Source of the DNA: JAABRU01 sp050180235
GTDB lineage: Bacteria > Desulfobacterota > Desulfobacteria > Desulfobacterales > Desulfococcaceae
Direction: 5' to 3'
DNA: 36,599 bases
Assembly: GCA_050180235.1 (NCBI GenBank)
Contig: JBFXEJ010000059.1
Coordinates: 1 to 36,599 of the forward strand
Part shown: positions 8,189 to 15,596 of the stretch, one piece after another
Layout of the letters: each line of letters begins with the position of its first letter
Numbering within the stretch: the stretch's first letter is position 1
Made by a program: the position numbers and the translations under genes
The notes under the pieces: model-generated
Database searches by the model: none
What the model saw: the letters and a program-made list of their open reading frames with translations, nothing else
What the model was told of the DNA's origin: nothing

Positions 8189-8418
8189 ATACCGGTTCGC
8201 CATTGATTTTAAGGTGATTTCCAGAAAAGAATATACCATCAAAGTATCAAAAGCTTCCAGCTTTTGCCCTGTGCCTGTTAACTGAACCGGGATATTTATT
8301 TTCAGAAATCGCCTAAATTTTTTTCACCGTTGCGCGTGTGCAAAAAACCGCTCCGCTTAATTTTTGCACTCCTCCGGATTGCATTCCGCATTGTATCAAA
8401 TCAATGGAGAATTGGTAT
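8189..8418. repeat. Family 2 miniature element interrupted by a family 1 element
   Basis: It starts ATACCGGTTCGCCATTGAT and ends AATGGAGAATTGGTAT, with the family 2 core (GTGTGCAAAAAACCGCTCCG, then TTTTTGCACTCCTCCGGA). A complete family 1 element at 8213-8313, flanked by TAA direct repeats, lies inside near the left end. The right end runs close to the start of the transglutaminase gene. Confidence 0.8.
8213..8313. repeat. Miniature inverted-repeat element, family 1 (copy B, inverted, nested)
   Basis: A 101 bp copy in the opposite orientation to the one at 1501, with ends GGTGATTTCC and GAAATCGCC. Flanking direct repeats are TAA at 8210-8212 and 8314-8316 (TTA when read in element orientation). 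It is inserted into a family 2 element. Confidence 0.8.
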
Positions 8419-8481
8419 CAGACCTTTAGGACAAAAGAGGACATAACTCTGAATACGCATTTGACAGAAAATAAAAAATCC

Positions 8482-10419
8482 ATGACCTATGGCAGGCAGC
8501 TCCGGCCCATTATTCTGGCTCTGCTTGCGGCCACTGCGCCTCATGTGAACAATCTGCGTCTTTGGGTTATTTTCTGGTGCCTCGGTCTTTGGGTATTCAT
8601 CTGGCATGCATCCGGAAAGGGACGGCCCGTGGTCAGCAGATTTTTCATGCCGGTTCTGGCCATTGCCGGGTTCAGCGGGGCGCTGATCTCATCCGGTGGT
8701 GCTTTGCACACCGACAGTTATGTGGCCCTTCTTTCCATAATGGCAGGACTCAAACCTCTGGAATCCCGTTCCTACCGGGATTATATGATCACCGTGTTTC
8801 TGGCCTATTTCATGGTCATCACCAATCTGTTTTACAGTGACGAACTGGGCATGACCATTTATATGTTCGGCTCTGTGCTGCTTACCACTGCGGTGCTGAT
8901 TCATCTGCAGCATCCCGCGGGTTCCGTAAAACAGAAATTCCGTCTGGCCGCCACAATCATGCTCCAGGCCATTCCGGTTATGCTTATCCTTTTTTTCCTT
9001 TTTCCCCGCATACAGGGGAATATCATGGGAATTGCCCAGCGTACAGGCCGATCCGGTTTTTCAGAAAAAATGTCGCCCGGAAGATTTGCCGCTCTTGCCA
9101 GGAATGATGAAATCGCGTTCCGGGTCACATTTGACGGCCCGGTTCCTCCTCCGGAACTGCGCTACTGGAGGGGCATTGTCTTTATGAATTTCGATGGCCG
9201 GGCATGGACAAAGGGAATACGTTTTCCGGCAAACGCCTACCTGCTCCGCACGGAAAATCCTGTGGATTACACCATCACGCTGGAACCCCACAATGAACGC
9301 TGGCTCTTTGCCCTGGATATGCCGGGTACAAAACCGGACGGAGGATACATGCTGGGCGATTTCACCCTCATGTCACACCGTCCTGTGGGAGAGCGGAAAC
9401 TTTACAAAATGACATCCTACACATCATATGAAACCGGCCCCCTTGAAAAATGGGAAAGACGGGTTACGGAAATTCCCGCGGGAAGCAATCCCCGGTCTGC
9501 GGAACTGGCCCAAACCTGGGCAGCATCCGGTATGGGACCGGAAGAAATCGTGAAAACCGCTCTCCGCCATTTCCGGGAAAAGGAATTTGTTTACACTCTG
9601 GAACCGCCTTTGCTGGGCACTCATCCTGTGGATGATTTTCTCTTTGAAACCCGCAAAGGTTACTGCGAACATTATGCATCCGCCTTTGTCTTTCTCATGC
9701 GTGCGGCAGGCATACCTGCCCGTGTGGTGGGCGGCTATCAGGGCGGTGAAGTGAATCCCTATGGCGGATATCTGATTGTCCGCCAGGCCCATGCCCATGC
9801 CTGGGCAGAAGTCTGGTTTTCCGGAAAGGGCTGGACAAGGACAGATCCCACAGCCGCAGTCGCGCCGGAGAGAGTGGAAGGCCGTCCGGAGGACGCACTT
9901 TCCGACACTGATCTTTTCAATCTCTTTTCCCTGACCGGAACCGGATGGCTGGGAAGTATTTTTACCAATATCGGATTTGGCTGGGATATGGTGAATGCTT
10001 ATTGGAATATATGGTTTATGACCTATTCGCTTCAGGATCAGACCGGGATGCTCGCAAAACTGGGCATCCGGACGGATTCATGGAAATGGCTTGTCAAAAC
10101 AGCACTGCTTGCCGCAGGACTCATTGCTTTTACAGTGTTTCTGTTTTCTGTCCGTATGTGGCAGAAATCCGCCAAAGCAAAGGATCCGGTGCGGACAGTG
10201 TATGACAGATTCTGCAGGAAACTGGAAAAAAAAGGTGTTTTCCGTCTGCCGGAAACAGGGCCTTTGGATTATGCGGATACCGTGATTTCCGCAAGACCGG
10301 ATCTGAAAGCAGACATTTCCGAAATTACCGATCTGTATATCCGGATGCGCTACGGAGCAGGATGGGATCGGGAACTGATGAGACAGTTCCGTTCACGGGT
10401 GCGGGCTTTCCGTCCCTGA
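8482..10419 (+). CDS. TgpA-like transglutaminase membrane protein (DUF3488/transglutaminase/DUF4129)
   Basis: The open frame reaches back to 8338, but those codons lie in a repeat element; the ATG at 8482 gives 645 residues and begins just before the first membrane helix, as in the family. About six N-terminal membrane segments (to about residue 180) are followed by a periplasmic domain. A transglutaminase-like core carries the triad Cys395 (KGYCEHYAS), His439 (AHAWAEVW) and Asp455 (TRTDPTA). One more membrane helix lies near 535-555, and a DUF4129-like cytoplasmic tail follows. TgpA of Pseudomonas is the best-known relative and acts in the envelope. Partners in other genomes (a MoxR ATPase and a DUF58 protein) are not next to it here. 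There is no strong Shine-Dalgarno sequence, so the start is uncertain. Confidence 0.88.
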   Translation: MTYGRQLRPIILALLAATAPHVNNLRLWVIFWCLGLWVFIWHASGKGRPVVSRFFMPVLAIAGFSGALISSGGALHTDSYVALLSIMAGLKPLESRSYRDYMITVFLAYFMVITNLFYSDELGMTIYMFGSVLLTTAVLIHLQHPAGSVKQKFRLAATIMLQAIPVMLILFFLFPRIQGNIMGIAQRTGRSGFSEKMSPGRFAALARNDEIAFRVTFDGPVPPPELRYWRGIVFMNFDGRAWTKGIRFPANAYLLRTENPVDYTITLEPHNERWLFALDMPGTKPDGGYMLGDFTLMSHRPVGERKLYKMTSYTSYETGPLEKWERRVTEIPAGSNPRSAELAQTWAASGMGPEEIVKTALRHFREKEFVYTLEPPLLGTHPVDDFLFETRKGYCEHYASAFVFLMRAAGIPARVVGGYQGGEVNPYGGYLIVRQAHAHAWAEVWFSGKGWTRTDPTAAVAPERVEGRPEDALSDTDLFNLFSLTGTGWLGSIFTNIGFGWDMVNAYWNIWFMTYSLQDQTGMLAKLGIRTDSWKWLVKTALLAAGLIAFTVFLFSVRMWQKSAKAKDPVRTVYDRFCRKLEKKGVFRLPETGPLDYADTVISARPDLKADISEITDLYIRMRYGAGWDRELMRQFRSRVRAFRP

Positions 10420-10661
10420 AATCATCAGATGCAAAGGCCATCCCTGATTTGCCTGATTCCGGGATTGTCATAATTTACGAAACAGGGGAAGCAAAAAAAC
10501 TTGCGGGAGGCAGCGGGAAAAAATAGGCTGCCATTCAGAATCCGGAAGTGTTTTTATCCTTGAATATTTTCCGGTTCCGTGTTATCAGATTTTGATTTAA
10601 GGAAGAGGTTTGAAATTTTGGCGGTTAATTTAATTACAAAATTTGAAAGGAGAACGGAGGA

Positions 10662-11150
10662 ATGAGACAGAGTAAAATGATCATCTCACTGGCCGTGGCC
10701 CTGGTCCTCGGAATTGCTGTCCAGGTTATTCTGGTATATGCGGACGCACAGGATTCACCTTACAAGGCTGCAACCGAATTTGCCAAAGCCTGTTTTGCCT
10801 ATGACAGGGCAGTGCTCTCGGATCGGCTCTGTGAAGGAAGCAAAACCGCAAATGACGCGGATGTGGTGGGCAATTATATTTACAAAGCACAGCAGGAGGC
10901 CGAAGCCCGCGGCTACAGCCTGGGATGCTATGTAAAAGAAAAACTGTACCATCTGGAAGCGGAAACTGTCACCAGAAGCCAGGATGCCGCACAGGTTCGC
11001 CTTACATTTGAAAAAAGATCCCCCCTTCGGACCTTTTTTTCAAAAAAAGACAAACATGACATTTCCCATGCGGAGGAAGTGATCGATCTGGTCAGGGAAA
11101 ACGGCCGGTGGAAAGTCTGCGGAAATCCCTTTTCCATTGCCGGTGCATAG
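10662..11150 (+). CDS. Exported protein of unknown function
   Basis: A 162-residue protein with a strong ribosome binding site (AAAGGAG and GGAGG before the ATG). Residues 1-28 form a signal peptide: Arg and Lys, then a run of hydrophobic residues ending VYADA. The mature part starts SPYKAATEFAKACFAYDRAVLSDRLC and ends in a beta-rich segment with VRLTFEKRSPL and VIDLVRENGRWKVCGNPF. The pattern of a helix followed by strands that end in a 'WKV' motif resembles small NTF2-like or DUF4878-type exported domains; this is inference. Two cysteines near residues 43 and 57 and a late one near 154 could pair in the periplasm. The 240 bp before it holds no other gene, only a short GGCAGC/GCTGCC hairpin. 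Confidence 0.75.
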   Translation: MRQSKMIISLAVALVLGIAVQVILVYADAQDSPYKAATEFAKACFAYDRAVLSDRLCEGSKTANDADVVGNYIYKAQQEAEARGYSLGCYVKEKLYHLEAETVTRSQDAAQVRLTFEKRSPLRTFFSKKDKHDISHAEEVIDLVRENGRWKVCGNPFSIAGA

Positions 11151-11225
11151 TATATTTTCACATACGGTATTATCTGCGGGGGCGGTGAAACTATCGCCCC
11201 GCATACATTTTTTCCCATAGCAGTT

Positions 11226-12002
11226 TTGACTTCATCCGAAAACATACCTTTGATATATCTGCGGATCCGCACACGGGCACGGCAGATCATTTCGCGCTTT
11301 CCGGCGCCAGCATTTTACAGCGATTATCCGCTTGCCTGTATATTTTCCCGGCATTTTTTTCATACTGATCCAATTGTCCGTGAACTGCGGCAGTTTGCTT
11401 TTTCCCGGCTGGAAAATGATTTCGGACATGGCACAGACCATGCACGGAAAGTCAGTCTGGACGCGGGAACCCTGATCATTGCCGAATCCGGGAAACAGGC
11501 ATATTCAGACAGCCTTGTCCGCAGCCGGATGCGTATGGCCCAGTGTGCCGGACTTCTCCATGATATAATGCGCAAAGAAAAGGATCATGCCGCAGCCGGT
11601 GCGGATTATGCCAGGGAGGTACTGAAGCATTTTCCATTCCGGACTGATGAAATAGAAGATATTTCCCAGGCTATACGGAATCATGAGGCATTCAAAGAAA
11701 TATCCCCCATCCATACACCGGATGGGCTTCTTATTTCAAACTGCCTGTATGATGCGGACAAATTCCGCTGGGGAGCGGACAATTTTCAGGATACCGTATG
11801 GGATATGGTCATATTTTTCAAAGTTCCCTTTGGCGAATTTCTGAAACGCTATCCCATTGGTCTGGAAAAAATCGCAGCCATCAGAAGCACCTTCCGATCA
11901 GATACCGGAAAAAAGTACGGCCCCCGGTTTATTGATACCGGGCTTGCCATCGGAAAAGAACTGTATGCGGTGATTCAGTCCGAATTTGCGGCCTTTGCAT
12001 GA
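11226..12002 (+). CDS. HD-domain phosphohydrolase family protein
   Basis: A 258-residue protein. The first part of the HD motif is in FGHGTDHARKV (near residue 68), followed by the paired metal ligands LLHDI (near 113) and a later acidic residue in the SNCLYDADKFRWGADN region. These match HD-type metal-dependent phosphohydrolases. The substrate is unknown; stand-alone HD proteins of this size include nucleotide hydrolases. The start at 11226 is a TTG with a weak ribosome binding site. No better in-frame ATG exists before the HD motif, so the exact N terminus is uncertain. It follows the exported protein on the same strand by 75 bp. Confidence 0.75.
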   Translation: MTSSENIPLIYLRIRTRARQIISRFPAPAFYSDYPLACIFSRHFFHTDPIVRELRQFAFSRLENDFGHGTDHARKVSLDAGTLIIAESGKQAYSDSLVRSRMRMAQCAGLLHDIMRKEKDHAAAGADYAREVLKHFPFRTDEIEDISQAIRNHEAFKEISPIHTPDGLLISNCLYDADKFRWGADNFQDTVWDMVIFFKVPFGEFLKRYPIGLEKIAAIRSTFRSDTGKKYGPRFIDTGLAIGKELYAVIQSEFAAFA

Positions 12003-12039
12003 TTTTTGTCCGTTTTTTTCCTGCGGTCAGTTTTGACTG

Positions 12040-12330
12040 ACAGCCTCCGGAATTTCCCACAGAGGGCACAGAGATTCGGTAGTGGGCCAAATCCGTTGAT
12101 GACGGTCTCCCCTCCCTTGAGGGAGGGGCGGGGGAGGGTGAAAACATCAGTTTGCTGCAGGATATTATTTTTACCCCGCCCCTGACCCCTCCCGCAGGGG
12201 GAGGGGATTTTCAACGGATTTGACCCACTACCAGAGATTCTTTCCGATTTTCTCTGTTTTCTCTGCGGGGAATTTTCTCTGTGTTCTCTGTGGGAAAATT
12301 TCTCTGTGTTCTCTGTGGGAAACCCGAAAT
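12040..12330. repeat. CTCTGTG repeats around a family 3 element
   Basis: Between the HD-domain gene and the flavoprotein gene, TTCCCACAGAGGGCACAGAG on the left is mirrored on the right by three direct repeats of TTCTCTGTGTTCTCTGTGGG-like sequence, the first degenerate. A family 3 element is inserted at 12078. The stretch 12003-12374 otherwise holds only the ribosome binding site of the next gene. Confidence 0.6.
12078..12232. repeat. Miniature inverted-repeat element, family 3, with 8 bp target duplication
   Basis: A 155 bp element with ends GGTAGTGGGCCAAATCCGTT and (inverse) AACGGATTTGACCCACTACC. It is flanked by perfect direct repeats AGAGATTC at 12070-12077 and 12233-12240. The interior holds GC-rich inverted repeats of the CCCCTCCC type. 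The intact duplication suggests a recent, transposase-mediated insertion. Confidence 0.9.
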
Positions 12331-12374
12331 CCGTCAGAAATCAAAAGAAACCTGAAAAAGGAAAGGAAATTTTT

Positions 12375-12974
12375 ATGCCAAATATCACAGCAATTTACGG
12401 AAGTCCGAGACGGAAGGGTAACACTGCCGGTCTGCTGAAACGCGCTGTGGAAGGCGCGCAGGAAAGCGGCGCGCAGGTGGAGGAAATCTGGCTCAGGGAT
12501 CTTAAAATGTCCCCATGTCTGGAAATATACAAATGCAAAGAAGCCGGAGAATGCGCTATCAAAGACGATTTTCCGGTGCTTCGGGAAAAACTTCTGGCCG
12601 CAGACGGCATCATGCTGGCCTCTCCCATATTTTTCTACACGGTCAGCGCTCATACCAAAATTCTCATGGATCGGTGTCAGTCCCTTTGGGTTAAAAAATA
12701 CTGGATTGACAAAGTCCCCTTTGGTCAGAAACAGTTTACACGCAAAGGGCTTTTCATATCAGCGGGCGCGACCAAAGGCAAAAAACTTTTTGACGGCGTA
12801 CTGCTGACCATGCGCTATTTTTTTGATGTGCTGGACATGGAAATGTGGAAACCTCTGCTTTACCGGGGGCTTGATTTTGAGGGGGATGTACAGAAACATC
12901 CCGAATATCTGGATGAGGCATATTCCGCAGGCCGGGAATTTGCGCAGATTCTGGATGCGGGGAAAACCCGGTGA
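12375..12974 (+). CDS. NADPH-dependent FMN reductase / flavodoxin-fold oxidoreductase
   Basis: A 199-residue protein beginning MPNITAIYGSPRRKGNT, where GSPRRKGNT is the phosphate-binding loop for FMN. The start at 12375 follows AAAGGAAAG and matches the family; the in-frame codons upstream lie in CTCTGTG repeats. Further family features are a Cys pattern SPCLEIYKCKEAGECAIKDD near residues 50-70 and ADGIMLASPIFFYTVSAHTK near 78-97, which marks the NAD(P)H-dependent FMN reductase and iron-sulfur flavoprotein-like group. It probably uses FMN and NAD(P)H for small-molecule reduction in the cytoplasm; whether the cysteines bind iron-sulfur is not shown. It stands alone between repeat-rich gaps. 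Confidence 0.88.
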   Translation: MPNITAIYGSPRRKGNTAGLLKRAVEGAQESGAQVEEIWLRDLKMSPCLEIYKCKEAGECAIKDDFPVLREKLLAADGIMLASPIFFYTVSAHTKILMDRCQSLWVKKYWIDKVPFGQKQFTRKGLFISAGATKGKKLFDGVLLTMRYFFDVLDMEMWKPLLYRGLDFEGDVQKHPEYLDEAYSAGREFAQILDAGKTR

Positions 12975-13022
12975 TTACAAAAATTCAGATTGCCATTTTT
13001 TGCAATTGCCGGATGGCGGTTT

Positions 13023-13158
13023 ATACAAATTCTCCATTGATTTGATACAATACCGTCAGTTTTTCCGATGTTGATGGTGTGCAGAAAACCGTTCCGCCCA
13101 ATTTTTGCACTCCTCCGGATTTGTATTCTGTATCGTATAGAATCAATAGAGAATTGGC
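13023..13158. repeat. Miniature inverted-repeat element, family 2
   Basis: A copy of about 136 bp starting ATACAAATTCTCCATTGAT and ending AATCAATAGAGAATTG, with the shared core TGTGCAGAAAACCG and TTTTTGCACTCCTCCGGA. A family 4 hairpin follows at once. Confidence 0.75.
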
Positions 13159-13163
13159 AGAAC

Positions 13164-13244
13164 AGCAGCAGGGTGTGCAAAACCGCTGCCGGAAATCCGG
13201 TCTGCCCTGTACGGAAAGCGATTTTGCACACCCTACCTGCTGCT
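13164..13244. repeat. Hairpin repeat, family 4 (copy 1)
   Basis: Inverted ends AGCAGCAGGGTGTGCAAAA and TTTTGCACACCCTACCTGCT around a GGAAATCCGGTCTGCCCTGT core. Copies occur at 13762 and 14618. It directly precedes, and seems to replace, the 5' part of a damaged gene. Confidence 0.75.
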
Positions 13245-13251
13245 CGGTTTG

Positions 13252-13370
13252 CTCCAGAACTAAGCAAGGCTGAACGTATAACCTTGCTAAGAGATGCTAT
13301 TGGACGATTAAAAAAGGCAAATCCACCAATAAAAATTAGAGATGTTGAGTCTCAGCTTTGGATTAAATGA
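13252..13370 (+). pseudogene. 3' remnant of a small gene, coupled to the next gene
   Basis: Open frame without a plausible start, ending in a well-behaved helical segment (SKAERITLLRDAIGRLKKA, then NPPIKIRDVESQLWIK). Upstream the frame runs into repeat elements of families 4 and 2, so the 5' part has probably been displaced or lost. Its TGA overlaps the ATG of the following gene by four bases, which is how real operon partners are arranged. An amphipathic helical small protein next to a 98-residue partner could be a two-gene module such as an antitoxin/toxin pair, but nothing in either sequence identifies one. Confidence 0.45.
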
Positions 13371-13663
13371 ATGTAATTATGAAGAAGATATTTACAATAT
13401 ATGACATTTTTGAAGTTCCAAACCGTGGAATTGTAATTGGGGGGATAAATCCTGAATTTGATAGGATGTCTTATGATGAAATAAAAAAAATAGTTGGAAA
13501 GACTATTGAAATTCATAAACCCGACGGTGTAATCATAAAATCCTGTGTTGCTGATTTTGATATATCCATCTCAATAGTAGGAAAGAAAAATCTATTTATT
13601 CTGCTTGAAGGAGATATAAAAAAAACAGCATCGAAAAAGAATCTGTGGTTTACAGCCGGATAA
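13367..13663 (+). CDS. Small protein of unknown function
   Basis: A 98-residue protein starting at the ATG that overlaps the stop of the upstream remnant. The sequence is beta-rich: KKIFTIYDIFEVPNRGIVIGG, then PEFDRMSYDEIKKIVGKTIEI and IIKSCVADFDISISIVGKKNLFILLEG. The VPNRGIVIGG stretch recalls beta-barrel domains of translation-factor type, but the protein is too short and too different to claim that. Codon use is AT-rich compared with the flanking genes, which suggests acquired DNA. A second ATG 12 bases downstream is also possible. The repeat module that follows begins right after the stop codon. Confidence 0.6.
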   Translation: MNVIMKKIFTIYDIFEVPNRGIVIGGINPEFDRMSYDEIKKIVGKTIEIHKPDGVIIKSCVADFDISISIVGKKNLFILLEGDIKKTASKKNLWFTAG

Positions 13664-13760
13664 GGTGGGTAAAAGCGGAGCGTTGCCCACCGGTGAATGT
13701 CAGAACCGCAGATTCATGCAGATTTCACGGATGACGCAGATGACGGCCCCTGCATGAACA
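13664..13760. repeat. Intergenic repeat module, family 5 (copy 1)
   Basis: It begins at the stop codon of the 98-residue gene with GGTGGGTAAAAGCGGAGCG, TTGCCCACCGGTGAATGTC, then CCGCAGATTCATGCAGATT and a CGGATGACGCAGATGAC segment. The same module follows the next two small genes (14481 and 15494), each time just after the stop codon. Confidence 0.75.
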
Positions 13761-13761
13761 C

Positions 13762-13841
13762 AGCAGGCAGGGTCTGCAAAACCGCTGCCGGAAATCCGGT
13801 CTGCCCTGTATGGAAAGCGATTTTGCACACCCTACATGCTG
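13762..13841. repeat. Hairpin repeat, family 4 (copy 2)
   Basis: Same hairpin as at 13164: AGCAGGCAGGGTCTGCAAAA facing TTTTGCACACCCTACATGCT. It follows the family 5 module directly and ends about 30 bp before the next start codon. Confidence 0.75.
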
Positions 13842-13870
13842 TTTTAAAAGCCGTTTTCAATTTTTAGTCT

Positions 13871-14479
13871 ATGAATTCAAAAAAGCCAAAAAATTTATTT
13901 TCCGTAATTATGTCATTGCTTATTGCAGTGGGGGTTCCCTTTTTAGTGATACCGGAATGGTACAGGAGTATGGTGGAACCTCCTGACTATGCTGATCCGC
14001 AGTGGTATTCGCTTACCCCGGACGAAATTGAAACGGTGATCTTTTCTCCTTTGCTGGATGAAAACACTCCCTGCAGATTAACGATAGATAAAAATGTAAG
14101 TACCGGAGACGCCGGACTGATAAATGGTTTATGGACCGAAATGCAGGGAGAACACAGTATGTTTGAGAATATGTCTGACAAATGGATAAGCGATAAGCAG
14201 ATGAGAATTATATACAAACTGCGAAACGGAAACATGATCGTTTTCTGTATCACATTTCATTATAAATATAAAGTCGCCGATTATTACAAACTGGATTCTC
14301 CTGAGGATGTCTACTACACATCGAATTCTGCCCTTACCGGCAGCAGAAAACTGTATGATATTCTCATGAATCAGGTTGAACTGAACAGACTGTCCTGGGT
14401 AAATGCGAATGTCGGCTGCTGGGAGATTAAAGATATGCCTGAATATAAAGAAAATTGTAATATCAAATGTATACGATAA
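13871..14479 (+). CDS. Membrane-anchored protein of unknown function
   Basis: A 202-residue protein. After a short basic start (NSKKPKN), residues 9-28 form a membrane segment or uncleaved signal (LFSVIMSLLIAVGVPFLVI). The rest is soluble, probably outside the inner membrane. It contains SLTPDEIETVIFSPLL near 46-61, KNVSTGDAGLINGLWTEM near 72-89 and NGNMIVFCITFHYKYKVADYY near 116-136. No known family is recognised. No clear Shine-Dalgarno sequence precedes the ATG. The coding sequence is AT-richer than the surrounding core genes and lies between two copies of the same repeat module, so acquisition by transfer is likely. Confidence 0.6.
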   Translation: MNSKKPKNLFSVIMSLLIAVGVPFLVIPEWYRSMVEPPDYADPQWYSLTPDEIETVIFSPLLDENTPCRLTIDKNVSTGDAGLINGLWTEMQGEHSMFENMSDKWISDKQMRIIYKLRNGNMIVFCITFHYKYKVADYYKLDSPEDVYYTSNSALTGSRKLYDILMNQVELNRLSWVNANVGCWEIKDMPEYKENCNIKCIR

Positions 14480-14480
14480 A

Positions 14481-14582
14481 GCCGGGCAGGGTGGCAAAAG
14501 CGGAGCGCTGCCCACCGGTGAATGTCTGAACCGCAGATTCACGCAGATTTCACGGATTACGCAGATGACCGCCCCTGCATGA
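14481..14582. repeat. Intergenic repeat module, family 5 (copy 2)
   Basis: It starts two bases after the preceding stop codon: GGGCAGGGTGGCAAAAGCGG, CTGCCCACCGGTGAATGTC, then CCGCAGATTCACGCAGATT. It is close in sequence to copies at 13664 and 15494. Confidence 0.75.
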
Positions 14583-14617
14583 ACACCTTCTGCCTTTTCT
14601 GCGGCACTCTGCATCCG

Positions 14618-14699
14618 CAGCAAGTAGGGTGTGCAAAATCGCTGCCGGAAATCCGGTCTGCCCTGTATGTAAAGCGATTCTGCACACCCTACCTGCTGT
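14618..14699. repeat. Hairpin repeat, family 4 (copy 3)
   Basis: GTAGGGTGTGCAAAATCGC facing GCGATTCTGCACACCCTAC, with the same core as the other copies. It again follows the family 5 module. Confidence 0.75.
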
Positions 14700-14830
14700 G
14701 TATCATTCCAGAGAGAGTCCGAACGGCTCAGATCAGAGATGACAGTTATAACAAATTCAGAATGTTACAGAAATATCAACAGAACTTATACATTTGAAAT
14801 TCAATGAACTGTTTTTATTGAGTGTAAAAC

Positions 14831-14989
14831 CCAGCCCTTTCAAGGTGTGAAAAATAAGCCTTTAAGACCAGGTTGTTACAGACAGCCTTTTCTGATGCTG
14901 CCGCCGGCGGCTGTCACTGCCTGCTACAGAAACCGCCGGACATTAAGGAGTTGCGCTGACCGGCCTGTGACTCACCTTGAAAGGGCTGG
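14831..14989. repeat. Miniature inverted-repeat element, family 7, with 8 bp target duplication
   Basis: A 159 bp element with ends CCAGCCCTTTCAAGGTGTG and (inverse) CTCACCTTGAAAGGGCTGG. Flanked by perfect direct repeats TGTAAAAC at 14823-14830 and 14990-14997. No coding capacity. The stretch 14480-15194 holds only this and other repeats. Confidence 0.9.
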
Positions 14990-15028
14990 TGTAAAACCTT
15001 ATCACATCTGAGAAATACAATTTATATG

Positions 15029-15165
15029 ACTGATGTTACGCAGATTCGTCATACCGGCGAAAGCCGGTATCCGGAACCGTCTGAAAATACCGGATTCAGG
15101 CTCTCTCCGGAATGACGGGAAATACAGCAGTCTGCCGGATTCTGAAGGTTTGGCGTAACATCAGT
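15029..15165. repeat. Miniature inverted-repeat element, family 6 (copy 1)
   Basis: Ends ACTGATGTTACGC and GCGTAACATCAGT are perfect inverses. TATATG lies on both sides (15023-15028 and 15166-15171) and may be a target duplication. The interior has the CATACCGGCGAAAGCCGGTAT hairpin. A second full copy is at 35330, and a partial one at 27189. Confidence 0.8.
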
Positions 15166-15194
15166 TATATGATTTGTATGAAAGGCAGGTTTTG

Positions 15195-15470
15195 ATGAAA
15201 TGGGATATAAAACTTACGATTGTTCTTTTTTTGGGTTATGTGTCATACTGCATTTATTATTTCGGTGGTAAACCATTTTCAGATTCCGGAAATAAACCGT
15301 TTTCAGCCATAGGATGGATGATATTTACTTTTTATTCAATTTTATTGATAGGTCTTACAATGATGATACTGATAGACCGTTTTCCGGATGCCAGAGGAAA
15401 AATCCGTTTTTACTGCGGAATAATAATTATCGTCGCACTCGGCATAAGAGCGTGTGCCGGGGTGCTGTAA
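15195..15470 (+). CDS. Small membrane protein of unknown function
   Basis: A 91-residue protein. The ATG at 15195 is preceded by AAAGGCAGG at good spacing; an upstream TTG at 15174 is less likely. Three membrane segments are visible: near residues 6-24 (TIVLFLGYVSYCIYYF), 41-62 (AIGWMIFTFYSILLIGLTMM) and 76-91 (YCGIIIIVALGIRACAGVL). Short charged loops join them. No family is recognised. It begins just after a family 6 element, whose right end supplies the DNA immediately upstream, and is followed by the family 5 module. It is AT-rich like the other small genes of this patch. Confidence 0.6.
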   Translation: MKWDIKLTIVLFLGYVSYCIYYFGGKPFSDSGNKPFSAIGWMIFTFYSILLIGLTMMILIDRFPDARGKIRFYCGIIIIVALGIRACAGVL

Positions 15471-15493
15471 AACCGTTTAAAAACGGAACAGAC

Positions 15494-15596
15494 GGGCAGG
15501 GTGGCAAAAGGTGGAGCGTTTCCCGCCGGTGAATGTCAGAACCGCAGATTCACGCAGATTTCACGGATGACGCAGATGTCCTCCCCTGCATCTGAG
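15494..15596. repeat. Intergenic repeat module, family 5 (copy 3)
   Basis: GGGCAGGGTGGCAAAAGGTG, CCCGCCGGTGAATGTCAG, then CCGCAGATTCACGCAGATT and a CACGGATGACGCAGATG segment, starting about 24 bases after the stop of the small membrane protein. Unlike the other two copies it has no family 4 hairpin after it. Confidence 0.7.

Noticed and set aside
8031..8285. 84-codon frame in the nested repeat block
   Set aside because: Lies entirely within miniature elements and their junctions.
10480..10550. Possible riboswitch or leader RNA before the exported-protein gene (GGCAGC...GCTGCC hairpin)
   Set aside because: Only a short stem; does not match cyclic-di-GMP or other riboswitch cores I know.
13664..15596. 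Integron attC sites after the small genes
   Set aside because: The repeats lack the RYYYAAC/GTTRRRY core sites and no integron integrase is present, so I only call them repeat modules.
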